A stretch of 11,075 nucleotides of DNA from the NCBI GenBank assembly GCA_017438085.1, contig JAFRWH010000238.1, positions 1 to 11,075 on the forward strand, read 5' to 3'. A model generated the notes under the pieces. That model was not told where the DNA came from, did not search any database, and saw nothing but the letters and a program-made list of their open reading frames with translations. A program made the translations under genes and the position numbers. This document shows, piece after piece, positions 1-8,028 of this stretch (position 1 is its first letter; each line of letters opens with the position of its first letter). This DNA is from Bacillota bacterium. Lineage in GTDB: Bacteria; Bacillota_A; Clostridia; Peptostreptococcales; Anaerovoracaceae.

Positions 1-1
1 C

Positions 2-1042
2 ACAGGCTGCGTCGCCATACTCGACACTGGCCGCCCCGGTCCTGTTTCTGCTCTTCGCGTGGACATGGACTGCAATGATGTGGGCGAGACCGAGGATCCC
101 GAGCACTTTGCAAGAAAGGAAGGCTTTGCTTCCGTGCATCCTAATCTGATGCATGCCTGCGGACACGACTCGCACACCGCCATAGGCGTGGGCGTAGTCA
201 GCGCTCTTGCAGGCCGTCTCGATGGACTCTGCGGAAAGATCCTGGTCATCTTCCAGCCCGCAGAGGAAGGCGTGCGCGGTGGCGAATCCATGGCAAAAAG
301 CGGCATACTCGATGGCGTAAACTACCTCTTCGGCGGCCATGTGGGCGCAGGAAAGGAGCTGGGTGTCTGCTGCGGAGGCAGCAAGGATCACGCCTTCACT
401 TATAAGCTGGATCTGAAGTTCACAGGCGAAGCATCTCATGCGGGCGGCAGTCCCGAAAAGGGCAACAACGCTGCGCTGGCTGCAGCGACTGCCCTAATCG
501 GCTGCTATTCCATATCCCGCCACAGCAAGGGCTACAGCAGAGTCAACATCGGCGCCGGCCATTTCGGTCCCGGAAGAAATGTCATCTGCGACGAAGCTGT
601 GCTTATAGGCGAGGTGCGCGGACAGACCGAAGAAATCAATGAATACATGTACAAGCGCGTGCTGGAGGTATGCAAAGGCGCTGCAGCCATGTACAACTGC
701 GGCTTCGAATGCAGCCTTAAGGGCCACGCCATAGATGCGGCCTGCGACCAGGAGATGGTGGATCTTGCCATCGAGTGCGCCAAGGGCATAGAAGGCATCA
801 AAGAAATGACGCCCATCAGCAAGGAGCCAGGAGGCGGCGGCGCAGAGGATGTGTGCTTCATGATGAAGGAGGTCCAGCGGCAGGGCGGAAAGGCTACCTA
901 CATGAGCTTTGGCGCCGGCGGAAGGGGACCCCATCACAACACCCATTTCCACATCGAAGAGGCAGTAATGCTGCCCGCCATGGAGCTCTACTGCAACATG
1001 TTTGAAAAGCTGAATGCCTGCGAGGGCAAAAAGGAGGCTTAA
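2..1042 (+). CDS. abgA: AbgA-like M20 family amidohydrolase (p-aminobenzoyl-glutamate hydrolase subunit A), 5' end missing
   Basis: This is a metal-dependent amidohydrolase of the M20D peptidase family. By family knowledge AbgA, with AbgB, cleaves p-aminobenzoyl-glutamate, a folate breakdown product, in the cytoplasm. The frame is open from base 2, and its first residues (GCVAILDTGRPGP, then ALRVDMDC) already match the interior of AbgA, so the true start lies upstream and the GTG at 59 is not a start. About 346 residues are visible of a usual 430-440. Metal-site residues visible, numbered from the window edge, are the HACGHD motif at 51-56 (Cys53, His55), the Glu pair in PAEEG (88-89), His113 in GGHVG and the C-terminal HHN (about 311-313). 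The dimerisation-domain region with SHAGG follows the first half, as in the family. Relatives such as indole-acetyl-amino-acid or N-acyl amino acid hydrolases are the alternative. The long AbgA-like stretch GFAS-MHACGHD-HTAIG-G favours AbgA. Partner AbgB is not seen here. Confidence 0.85.
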   Translation, partial: TGCVAILDTGRPGPVSALRVDMDCNDVGETEDPEHFARKEGFASVHPNLMHACGHDSHTAIGVGVVSALAGRLDGLCGKILVIFQPAEEGVRGGESMAKSGILDGVNYLFGGHVGAGKELGVCCGGSKDHAFTYKLDLKFTGEASHAGGSPEKGNNAALAAATALIGCYSISRHSKGYSRVNIGAGHFGPGRNVICDEAVLIGEVRGQTEEINEYMYKRVLEVCKGAAAMYNCGFECSLKGHAIDAACDQEMVDLAIECAKGIEGIKEMTPISKEPGGGGAEDVCFMMKEVQRQGGKATYMSFGAGGRGPHHNTHFHIEEAVMLPAMELYCNMFEKLNACEGKKEA

Positions 1043-2323
1043 ATGTCTGTCAGGAAGATAGCCGTGTCTCTGCTCTGCATAGTCCTGCTGTTTGCTCTTG
1101 CAGGCTGCGGCAAAGCTGTATACGAATTCGGCTTCGACGAGAACGGCATAGGGAGAGTTGTTATCACGACCTATATATCGGAGGAAGCGCTTCAGGCCCT
1201 GCTTCAGCCTGAGGGGGATGAGCCGGCAGAACCGGTGGTGATCGATTACGAAAAGGAAGGACTTACGCCTGTCGAAATAGATGGTGAAAAGTATGTTTCG
1301 TCAGCTAAGGAATTCAGATTCCGCACTGCCGGGGAACTGAAGCAGGCGCTGCAGATCCCTGTGAGCGACGACGAAAACGATCCTCTGTCGATCGTAAAGA
1401 ATGATCTTGGAGATGACGCCGGCAAGCTTAGCTACTCCATGTTCAACAGAGATGGCTACAGGTTTTTCAGAATAGTATTCGATGCTTCTTCACCGGAAGC
1501 CCAGGATGCCAACAGCCTCGATTCTGAGGAAAGCCCTGAGGAGATACTTGAGGGTATAGAAGGTTACAGGGCTCTGATACAGGGCGACAGCACCAGAATC
1601 ACACTCAGAGCCGTAATGGGCGTGGAGGTGGAGGGCGACTGCAGCACTGCAGATGTGTCCAAAGGCCATGCTTCTCTGGATTTTTACGAGGAGATCAGAG
1701 CCTGGCTGGACAGAGCGGAAGCCGCCATAAAAGAGGGCAGAGAGTTTACTGAGCCGGAGCCTCGCGGCTTTGTGATGACAGGTAACATCGGAAGGATCAC
1801 GTCCCTGCCCTTTGAAGATGTGACAGATGGTGTCTGGTATAAGAAGCCTGTGTTCGATGCCTACGCAAAAGGCCTGATCGAGGGCACTTCCTACGACCGG
1901 TTCTCTCCGGATTCGAGCCTTACTCACGCTCAGGCCATAACTCTGGCATGCAGGCTCAGAAGCATGTGGGAAAAGGATGAGACGGAGCTTAAGGACGGCG
2001 ACACAGTCTGGTATCAGACCTATGTTGACTATGCTAAGGAAAAAGGCATCACCGACGACCGATTCGACAACATGATGAACCAGCCGGTGACCAGAGCCGA
2101 AATGGCGTTCTATTTCTCAAGAGCGCTGCCGAAGGAGCTCTATAAGACCGATGCGGAGGACCAGCTCACGGATGTGGCGGCGAGCGAATACTTTGAAAAC
2201 ATCGACATTCTGGCAAAAAGCGGCATAGTCGACGGCTATGCGGACAAGAGCTTCAAGCCGGATCAGTACATCAGGCGCAGCGAAGCCGCCTCTATACTTT
2301 CCAGGATCGCGGATATATTGTAG
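1043..2323 (+). CDS. Lipoprotein with unknown N-terminal domain and three C-terminal SLH repeats
   Basis: The predicted product is a 426-residue surface lipoprotein. A basic start (SVRK) and a hydrophobic stretch lead to the lipobox LAGC, with Cys22 the residue expected to be lipidated and become the new N-terminus. Residues 23-250 are an acidic mixed domain I cannot assign; its opening (YEFGFDENGIGRVVI) vaguely recalls LppM/DUF3153-type lipoprotein domains. Three SLH repeats follow at about 257-310, 320-362 and 374-426, with typical FxDV/LTDV openings, an aromatic-x3-A-x2-KG core, a GY/FxPD motif and an R/TRAE- or RSEAA-type helix. SLH repeats bind pyruvylated secondary cell wall polymer, so this protein could tie the membrane to the wall. 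AGGAGG at 1032-1037 lies inside the end of abgA, 5 bases before the ATG, and the abgA stop abuts the start, so the two are probably co-transcribed and translationally coupled. Confidence 0.85.
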   Translation: MSVRKIAVSLLCIVLLFALAGCGKAVYEFGFDENGIGRVVITTYISEEALQALLQPEGDEPAEPVVIDYEKEGLTPVEIDGEKYVSSAKEFRFRTAGELKQALQIPVSDDENDPLSIVKNDLGDDAGKLSYSMFNRDGYRFFRIVFDASSPEAQDANSLDSEESPEEILEGIEGYRALIQGDSTRITLRAVMGVEVEGDCSTADVSKGHASLDFYEEIRAWLDRAEAAIKEGREFTEPEPRGFVMTGNIGRITSLPFEDVTDGVWYKKPVFDAYAKGLIEGTSYDRFSPDSSLTHAQAITLACRLRSMWEKDETELKDGDTVWYQTYVDYAKEKGITDDRFDNMMNQPVTRAEMAFYFSRALPKELYKTDAEDQLTDVAASEYFENIDILAKSGIVDGYADKSFKPDQYIRRSEAASILSRIADIL

Positions 2324-2363
2324 AGGTTTGGGCCGTAGCGCGGCATGTTATAAGCATCATAAA

Positions 2364-2403
2364 ACCCGCCTGTTAAGCTTCAGAGTAAGCTCTGCAGGCG
2401 GGT
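2364..2403. terminator. Bidirectional hairpin terminator between convergent genes
   Basis: ACCCGCCTG at 2364-2372 pairs perfectly with CAGGCGGGT at 2395-2403 (9 bp). The loop can hold a second small hairpin, CAGAG 2381-2385 with CTCTG 2390-2394. On the minus strand the stem is followed by TTTTATG; on the plus strand by CTTTACTT. It lies 40 bases after the SLH lipoprotein stop and only 9 bases after the glycosyltransferase stop, so it probably serves both. The T-tracts are short, so efficiency may be moderate. Confidence 0.8.
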
Positions 2404-2412
2404 CTTTACTTG

Positions 2413-3855
2413 CTACAGATATTTGTCCTGTATCTCCTGAGACGTCTTGGGGCTGCCGGGATTTTCCTTGGGCTTGCTTCTGCCCAGATAGTCCAGGTCT
2501 CCCAGTTCAAAGCGGTTCAGGAGCTGTGTGGCATTGGCATCCAGCTGGTTAAGTCTGTCCCTGATCTCGTCAGGATCCAGCAGCCGGCGAATGTTATTCT
2601 GCCGCTCGTAGAAGCGGTTGACTGAGTCCATCATTTCGGCGCTCAGCTTGAAGAGTCCGTCAGAAGGTCTCAGCGACTTTTTGTACTTGCCGGCTTTGTA
2701 GTTTTCTATCACTTCCGGATAGCGCTCGTATGCTGCTTTTATGGCATCGGCCCAGGAGATGTAGAGGTCGGAAGCCGCTCTTTCTCCGGCGCTGCGCATC
2801 AGTTCCTTCCTGTCGATTATCCTTGCAAGGAGCACAGCCATGCTGGCCGCATTCTCGTCCACCAGGAAGCCATTCACGCCATTCGTTACACCTTCAGCGG
2901 CGCAGCTGCCCTTTATCAGCACCGATGCAAGAGATCTGGCTGCCGCCTCCCTTACCACCAGACCGTTGGTGTCAAAGGTGGAGGGGAAGAGGAACAGATC
3001 CGCCCTGCAGTACCAGGCGCTGAGCTTTCTGCGGTCGTAGATAGGACCTGTGAAAACAGTATTCCCAAGCAGACCGGACTGGCGCACATAGTCCTTTATT
3101 TCCGCTTCGTCCTGGCCTTTGCCCACGAACACCATGCGGAAATCTATATCCTGGGATCTGAGAGCAGCCAGCGCATCGATGATTATCCTTATGCCCTTGT
3201 ACCACATCAGCCTTCCTACGAAAAGGAAGACGGGAAGCCCCCGGGGCAGGTCCTGATCCTTAAGATACTCTGCAGTTTCCTCCTCCGGCAGGCGTTCTCT
3301 TGGCATGTCCACGCCGTTCTGCATTACTATATAGTCTCCCTCGTAGCCCAGGGAACGCAGGTTTTCGCCAGCGCCTCTGCTTACGGTCCAGACCTCATCG
3401 CAGGCATTGATATTGTCCACCAGCAGCCTGGCCGCGCCCTCCTGGAGCAGCCTGCTGCTTACGATGTTTTCGATATCGATGTCGAATTTGGTGTGGTAAG
3501 TAAGTATCAGGGGCGTTTTTACTATGTCCCTGAAGCCCCTGGCCATCATGGTGGATGCTATGGGGCAGTGGGAGTGCATTATCTGTATGCCCTGATCCTT
3601 AAGTTTCTGGGCCACGGATGGCGCAAAGGGATAGCCCGCATAGTAGCCGACGAATTTGCGCACGTCGATGGCGGGGTATCTGTATATCGGGTAGCTGAAA
3701 TCCCCATCGTGGGCTTCCGGGTTCTCCGGGGTGACCACCACGGGACTTCCGCCGAGTTTTTGTATCTCGTCGGCATAATTTACGACTGTATTCGCCACCC
3801 CGTCGATGAAGGGCGGGAAGGAGTCGTTCAAAAGACAGACATTGAGCTTTTCCAT
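2413..3855 (-). CDS. Family 4 glycosyltransferase (GT-B fold), similar to diacylglycerol glucosyltransferases
   Basis: This is a 480-residue GT4 enzyme, expected to move a sugar from a nucleotide-sugar donor to a lipid or envelope acceptor at the inner face of the membrane. The N-terminal acceptor domain has DSFPPFIDGV (11-20), the HSHCP loop (94-98) and TYHTKFD (119-125), a pattern shared with diacylglycerol glucosyltransferases. The donor domain shows NGVD (180-183), VGRLMWYKG (213-221), VGKGQDE (244-250) and PSTFDTNGLVVREAAA (291-306). In that last motif the usual E-x7-E reads D295-x7-E303. About 80 extra residues after 400 are charged and helical and may contact the membrane or a partner. 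It is the last gene of the minus-strand operon, 46 bases after the peptidase stop. The ATG at 3855 is the only plausible start: an in-frame TGA lies 3 codons upstream and the first beta strand begins at residue 4. The exact acceptor is inference. Confidence 0.85.
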   Translation of the reverse strand: MEKLNVCLLNDSFPPFIDGVANTVVNYADEIQKLGGSPVVVTPENPEAHDGDFSYPIYRYPAIDVRKFVGYYAGYPFAPSVAQKLKDQGIQIMHSHCPIASTMMARGFRDIVKTPLILTYHTKFDIDIENIVSSRLLQEGAARLLVDNINACDEVWTVSRGAGENLRSLGYEGDYIVMQNGVDMPRERLPEEETAEYLKDQDLPRGLPVFLFVGRLMWYKGIRIIIDALAALRSQDIDFRMVFVGKGQDEAEIKDYVRQSGLLGNTVFTGPIYDRRKLSAWYCRADLFLFPSTFDTNGLVVREAAARSLASVLIKGSCAAEGVTNGVNGFLVDENAASMAVLLARIIDRKELMRSAGERAASDLYISWADAIKAAYERYPEVIENYKAGKYKKSLRPSDGLFKLSAEMMDSVNRFYERQNNIRRLLDPDEIRDRLNQLDANATQLLNRFELGDLDYLGRSKPKENPGSPKTSQEIQDKYL

Positions 3856-3887
3856 TGTTTTTCAGGCCGTCCGGCCTTTCCCTTCTT
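3856..3887 (-). promoter_or_regulatory. Ribosome binding site separated from its start by a hairpin
   Basis: Reading the minus strand, the purine-rich AAGAAGGGAAAGG (3887 down to 3875) is the only Shine-Dalgarno-like sequence before the glycosyltransferase ATG. Measured from the AGAAGGG core (3880-3886) it is 24 bases away, too far for normal use. Between them lies the perfect inverted repeat AGGCCGGACGGCCT (3864-3877). If this folds, the remaining spacing falls to about 10 bases, which is workable. Phage T4 gene 38 is a known case of a hairpin shortening such a gap. That it works so here is inference. Confidence 0.5.
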
Positions 3888-3901
3888 AAAATGTTTTTCC
3901 G

Positions 3902-6778
3902 CTATTTCAGCACGGTCAGCTCCGGGCTGTTTTCGATCAGAGCTTTATTGGCCACAAGGCATACAGCAGCATTTTCGGCGAATCTGTCGAGAATGTCCGC
4001 GCATTTGTTTAGATCCGCAGGTGTTGTTCTGAGTATCTCCGTGCGCTGACGCCTTATATCCTCTCTGCTGAGCCCTGAAAACCAGTCTGAATCCACCAGC
4101 ACGGCCTCTGCCCTTACGCCTCTAAGGGGCTCGGTCGCAGCAATGGTCGAGATAATGAATTTATCCAGAGGTTCGCCGGATGAGGCTATTCCTCTGAGGT
4201 AGCTTCCCAGGCCTTTATTGATCTCAATGGACTTGGCAGGGGAGGGGTCTCTGAATGAGTAGCTGTAGATGCTGCCCTTGATGCCGGCCCTGAGGCCGGT
4301 GCCGTAGGCTCCGCCCTGTACGCGCACCATGTTCCACAGATAGCCGTAGGTCAGTATCTGGGAAGCCACATTCATGCTGCCGCTGTACTCCTCTCCGAGG
4401 CCGGAAAGCACTGCAGCCTGGGCGCTGAAGCCAATCTGAGCAGGGATCTCATATGCGCTCTTCTTGGGAAGCTCCGCCTTGTAGCAGCTGCTTTCTGCGG
4501 GCTTTTCGCCTTCGGGGAATATGGATATCAGCTGCGTCAGGTCCAGCTCCTCTGTGCAGGCCAGGCTTGCGGTAAGGGCGCTGCTGCAGAACACGCTGCT
4601 GATGGCATCCTTGAGGAAGGCTGCGAAAGCCTCCAGTCTGTCATCGATGTGGTCCGCAAAATCGCTGAGCCAGCTTATGTGGCCGTAGCCGGAGGTGGCG
4701 CTGAGCACTGCATTCTCCGCGCTGTAGCCGGAGCCTGCGATGGAGGCTGCCAGCGCATGGCCTGCTCCCACAGGAGCCTCCTTGGCATCGTTGCTCTCCT
4801 GTATCATGATATCCCTGATGCTGTCCAGCCGGCTGAAATCGCTTCTGAACAGTATCTCCTCCAGCAGCCTTGCGGCGTGGGGAAGATTTTCCTTCAGCAG
4901 GCTTATCCTTACTGCCATCATGGGTGTGCAGCTTTCGGTCTCGCCCTTCTTTGAGGCCACTGCCAGCTTCATCTCCATGCGTCCCAGGTACTTTTTGATC
5001 TCCTTCTCGAGCTCGGAAACGCTGTAGTTCTCCGTGGGGAGTTCCCCGAGAATGCTGCCCAGGAAGCTGATCTTTTCAAGCTCCTCCAGGCTGCGGCCTG
5101 ACAGGTTGAAGTACAGGTTGATGTGCGCGATTCCGTTGGTGGGCAGGGGATGGTAAAGCAGGGTGATCCCGCCGAGCTCCTTCTGTTCCGTGATGGGGTA
5201 GTCGGGCTCTTCGCTGACCTCGGACAGCTCTACCACGGGTATGGTCGCGCTCTGTTCGGGAGTATCCTCAGATTGCTGCCAGGCGGTCAGCTGGCTGTTC
5301 ATCCTGCGGTTTTCTTCGTAGTCCTTTTCGGTCCAGCTTTTTGCGATAGCATCGAGCTTTTCCTCTTCAGCTTTTCTGAGCTCGTCTCCGAGGCTGTGGG
5401 AAGGCCTGCTGAAGAGCAGCGCCCCGGTATTGTCATCAAGAAGCATCTCTGAGAGCAGCTTCTCGAAATAGCCCTCGTCGAGCATTTTTCTGAGGTCTGC
5501 AAATACCTTGTCGTTTTCAAGGTACAGCATGGGGTCTCCGCCGTAGAGCCAGCCGGACATGGAGCCTATGGCTCTTCTTAAGCCCTGAGGCTCTTCGTTT
5601 TCTCTGGTCTTGAATTCCAGGCGGTTGATGTAGGCTTCGATGAGGCCGTGGTCCAGCCCGCCCTCAAACTGTTCCTTAGCCGCAGCGCGTATGGCGTCGA
5701 GAAGCTCCTGCTCCTTGCCGTCCTTTACGTTCTTTGCGATGAAGGTGAATACAGACTGGGCTATGCCGCCGTCTGCGTACATCTCAAAGTCTTCTGCAAG
5801 ACCCGGCTCCAGCACGGCCTTGGTTACAGGCGCTTCATTGAAGGAACCCAGCGCGCTGCAAAGAACATCCGCCGCTATAAGCTTTACTCTGTCCTCCCAG
5901 CTTCCGATGATCTTTGAAAAGCTGACGTAGGTCTTGTTTTCCGGGCTTTCGCTCTGGGGCAGCTCGTATTCGTTCTCCGCCTGAACCTTGACTGGCTGCT
6001 GCAGCGTCACATCGGGGAGCCCCTCCAGGCGGTCGTAATCCTTAAGATAGCTGTCGATCAGCGCCAGCGTGTCCTCAAGAGGCACGTCACCGTCCAGGAA
6101 TATCCTCGAATTGGTGGGGTGGTAGTATTTTTTATAGCTTGCGATGTAGTTTTCATAAGTGAGAGATGGGATGACAGTGGGCTCGCCGCCGGAATTGTAG
6201 GCGTAGCAGGTATCAGGGAATACCATCTCCTGGAGCCGCTGGCGTATCATCTCCTCCTTGTCGGACATGGCGCCCTTCATTTCGTTGAAGACCACGCCCT
6301 TGTAGCTGAGCTTTCCGTTTTCATCCTGCTCTATGTGCCAGCCCTCCTGGTGGAATATGTCCTGTGTCTCCAGTGTGCGGGGCGCAAAAACCGCGTCCAG
6401 ATACACGCTTGTCAGGTTCAGGAAATCCTGCCTGTTGCGGCTGGATACGGGGTACATGGTCTTGTCCGGGAAGGTCATGGCGTTAAGGAAGGTGTTCATG
6501 GAGCTCTTGAGAAGGTCCACGAAGGGTTCCTTTACGGGATACTTTTTCGAACCGCCCAGCACAGAGTGCTCCAGTATGTGGAACACGCCGGTGGAGTCCT
6601 CCGGAATAGTTTTGAAAGCTATTGAAAAGAGCTTGTTGGAGACGCCGCTGTCCATCCAGATCAGCTGTGCGCCGGTCTTTTCGTGCTCCATCTGGTACAT
6701 GGTTCCGCCCAGCTCGGCAGAGGGGCGCACTGCAGTTACCCTGAAGCCGCAGATAATATCGTTGAGCTTAAGTTTCAT
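3902..6778 (-). CDS. M16C zinc metallopeptidase, presequence protease (PreP) type
   Basis: This 958-residue product is a full-length two-half clamshell peptidase of the M16C group (insulinase/pitrilysin superfamily), which by family knowledge degrades short unstructured peptides in a closed chamber. The inverted zinc motif HILEH is at 67-71 (His67, Glu70, His71), and the third zinc ligand is Glu166 in GVVFNEMKG. The 96-residue gap from Glu70 to Glu166 is the spacing typical of PreP. In the second half, RVQGGAYG gives Arg819 and Tyr825, the pair that helps bind substrate across the chamber. SYSFRDPSP follows, as in the family. No signal peptide is present, so it is probably cytoplasmic. The ATG at 6778 has AAGGAG at 6784-6789, 5 bases upstream, which overlaps the stop codon of the reductase gene; the two genes are 9 bases apart. 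Peptide recycling is the likely role; a maturation protease for a specific peptide cannot be excluded. Confidence 0.93.
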   Translation of the reverse strand: MKLKLNDIICGFRVTAVRPSAELGGTMYQMEHEKTGAQLIWMDSGVSNKLFSIAFKTIPEDSTGVFHILEHSVLGGSKKYPVKEPFVDLLKSSMNTFLNAMTFPDKTMYPVSSRNRQDFLNLTSVYLDAVFAPRTLETQDIFHQEGWHIEQDENGKLSYKGVVFNEMKGAMSDKEEMIRQRLQEMVFPDTCYAYNSGGEPTVIPSLTYENYIASYKKYYHPTNSRIFLDGDVPLEDTLALIDSYLKDYDRLEGLPDVTLQQPVKVQAENEYELPQSESPENKTYVSFSKIIGSWEDRVKLIAADVLCSALGSFNEAPVTKAVLEPGLAEDFEMYADGGIAQSVFTFIAKNVKDGKEQELLDAIRAAAKEQFEGGLDHGLIEAYINRLEFKTRENEEPQGLRRAIGSMSGWLYGGDPMLYLENDKVFADLRKMLDEGYFEKLLSEMLLDDNTGALLFSRPSHSLGDELRKAEEEKLDAIAKSWTEKDYEENRRMNSQLTAWQQSEDTPEQSATIPVVELSEVSEEPDYPITEQKELGGITLLYHPLPTNGIAHINLYFNLSGRSLEELEKISFLGSILGELPTENYSVSELEKEIKKYLGRMEMKLAVASKKGETESCTPMMAVRISLLKENLPHAARLLEEILFRSDFSRLDSIRDIMIQESNDAKEAPVGAGHALAASIAGSGYSAENAVLSATSGYGHISWLSDFADHIDDRLEAFAAFLKDAISSVFCSSALTASLACTEELDLTQLISIFPEGEKPAESSCYKAELPKKSAYEIPAQIGFSAQAAVLSGLGEEYSGSMNVASQILTYGYLWNMVRVQGGAYGTGLRAGIKGSIYSYSFRDPSPAKSIEINKGLGSYLRGIASSGEPLDKFIISTIAATEPLRGVRAEAVLVDSDWFSGLSREDIRRQRTEILRTTPADLNKCADILDRFAENAAVCLVANKALIENSPELTVLK

Positions 6779-6787
6779 TCGTTCTCC

Positions 6788-7816
6788 TTATTTGTCCAGG
6801 ACTTCTTCCTGAATATCCTTTACAGTCTCTTCAATGAAGGCGATGTCGGCGGGATCCAGCTTCAGATCCACCGCGTTGATGCTGTCGCTGAGGGTGAAGA
6901 TGTACCGGCTTCCCACCAGCAGGCTCATGTTTTCGTACTGAGCCAGGGCCCATGCCAGAGCCAACTGGGCATAGCTGCAGCTGTACTTTTCGCAGAGAGG
7001 TTTCACTGCCTCGAAATAGCGGAGAATGCCTGCCTTTTTGTCCTCTGCCGTCCAGGGGATGCGTGCCCTTATATCCGTCTTTTTGAATTCCTTTTCCAGA
7101 AATTCGGGACCGGTAAGATAGCCTTCCTCCAGCACGCCGTACACCTGGAAGGTGGTGCCGTACTTGCTGCAGACAGGGAAGTAGTCCCTTCCGTGGAACG
7201 GGCTGAGCAGGCTGAAGAATTCCTGCACTACAGAGGTGCCGCTGCTGCCTTCTGCCTTATACTTTTCTCCGGCAGCCTGGTAGTCCTCCAGATCTTTCGG
7301 CTGGCTGTTTGAAAGGCCGTAAGTCCTGATCTTTCCTTCTTTTCTGAGTTCTTCAAGGCCTTCGACTGTCTCTTCTACAGGCCAGGACTTGCAGACGTAG
7401 TGCACGATTATGCTGTCGATATAGTCGGTCTTAAGTCGCCTTAGGCTGTCTTCAACGTCTTTTTTGACTGCGGCCTTTGATGTATCGTTATTGACGGTAT
7501 AGCCGTCGCGTTCGTAGTGGAAATTGCCGCCTTCTCCGCGCCAGTTGAGCGAGCACTTGGTCTGGAGCACAAAATCCTTACGAAGGCCGTCCATCTGAAG
7601 CGCAAGGCCCAGAAGCTCTTCGCTGACGCCGGTGCCGTATACCGGTGCGGTGTCTATATAGTTGACGCCCCTGTCTCTGGCAAACGAAAGCAGATTCAAT
7701 ACATCCGAGGGGCTCTTGTCTCCGTCAGTCCATACGCTGCCGCCGCCCAGACCCCAGGTGCCGAGAGCCAGTCTTGATACTTCTATTCCTGATCTTCCCA
7801 ATTCATGATATTTCAT
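6788..7816 (-). CDS. Aldo/keto reductase
   Basis: This 342-residue product is a cytoplasmic NADP(H)-dependent oxidoreductase of the aldo/keto reductase (beta/alpha)8 barrel superfamily. The catalytic tetrad is complete: Asp55 and Tyr60 in YIDTAPVYG, Lys87 in LQTKCS and His139 in IIVHY. The cofactor end is marked by LLVGSRYIFTLSDSINAVD, equivalent to the VGxR phosphate-binding region. RRLKTDYID is the usual strand leading to the histidine. The general pattern is that of IolS/YdjG-like enzymes; the substrate is unknown. I place the start at 7816 (MKYHELGRSG), because GGGGAG lies 7 bases upstream and the family begins there. The longer frame starting at 7864 adds 16 residues without homology or a Shine-Dalgarno. 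First gene of the minus-strand operon, followed 9 bases later by the M16C peptidase. Confidence 0.92.
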   Translation of the reverse strand: MKYHELGRSGIEVSRLALGTWGLGGGSVWTDGDKSPSDVLNLLSFARDRGVNYIDTAPVYGTGVSEELLGLALQMDGLRKDFVLQTKCSLNWRGEGGNFHYERDGYTVNNDTSKAAVKKDVEDSLRRLKTDYIDSIIVHYVCKSWPVEETVEGLEELRKEGKIRTYGLSNSQPKDLEDYQAAGEKYKAEGSSGTSVVQEFFSLLSPFHGRDYFPVCSKYGTTFQVYGVLEEGYLTGPEFLEKEFKKTDIRARIPWTAEDKKAGILRYFEAVKPLCEKYSCSYAQLALAWALAQYENMSLLVGSRYIFTLSDSINAVDLKLDPADIAFIEETVKDIQEEVLDK

Positions 7817-7867
7817 TGATATTCTCCCCGGGCTTAGCCCTGCTGAATCGAATTTCATAAACAATTT

Positions 7868-7876
7868 ATTTTACCA
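7868..7876 (-). promoter_or_regulatory. Candidate extended -10 promoter of the reductase-peptidase-glycosyltransferase operon
   Basis: On the minus strand TGGTAAAAT reads as an extended -10 (TG-N-TAAAAT, 5 of 6 match to TATAAT) about 50 bases before the chosen reductase start. The -35 position, 17 bases upstream, holds only TTTTTC, a poor match, which is compatible with an extended -10 promoter. The leader would be short. This is the best candidate by eye, not a proven site. Confidence 0.4.
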
Positions 7877-7996
7877 CAGAGCTGTCGAAAGAAAAAGCCC
7901 TGTATATACTGTCCTGACTATGCGAAATCGGTGGTTCAGTAAAGCCGTCTTGTTTTGAAAATCGAAAATAATTTATCGAGAAACAATAAATAATTC

Positions 7997-8025
7997 TTGA
8001 CAAACGATCTGACTTGAATTATTGT
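7997..8025 (+). promoter_or_regulatory. SigA-type promoter of the DUF2975-Xre-DUF4173 operon
   Basis: A perfect -35 TTGACA (7997-8002) is followed after 17 bases by TATTGT (8020-8025), 4 of 6 match to TATAAT. Transcription would begin near 8032, giving a leader of about 60 bases to the ATG at 8095. CTTGA occurs twice 17 bases apart (7996-8000 and 8013-8017), and GACAA 7999-8003 is inverted at TTGTC 8030-8034, so the promoter is flanked by possible operator half-sites. Confidence 0.65.
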
Positions 8026-8028
8026 ATG

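Noticed and set aside
59..61. GTG at 59 as the start of the AbgA-like gene
   Set aside because: The codons before it, back to base 2, encode residues that match the interior of AbgA proteins, so the gene is cut by the window edge.
494..952. Minus-strand open frame opposite the AbgA-like gene
   Set aside because: Its composition mirrors the coding strand and no motif is present; the plus-strand frame has complete family motifs.
2238..2552. Plus-strand open frame across the lipoprotein end and terminator
   Set aside because: It runs through the terminator hairpin into the antisense of the glycosyltransferase and has no motif or start signal.
6119..6625. Plus-strand open frame (168 residues) opposite the M16C peptidase
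   Set aside because: It is complementary to conserved catalytic-domain sequence, including the zinc-site region, has no family features and no convincing ribosome binding site; a codon-bias shadow.
7817..7864. Longer N-terminus of the aldo/keto reductase from 7864
   Set aside because: No Shine-Dalgarno precedes it and the 16 extra residues lie before the usual first strand of the family; GGGGAG supports the start at 7816.
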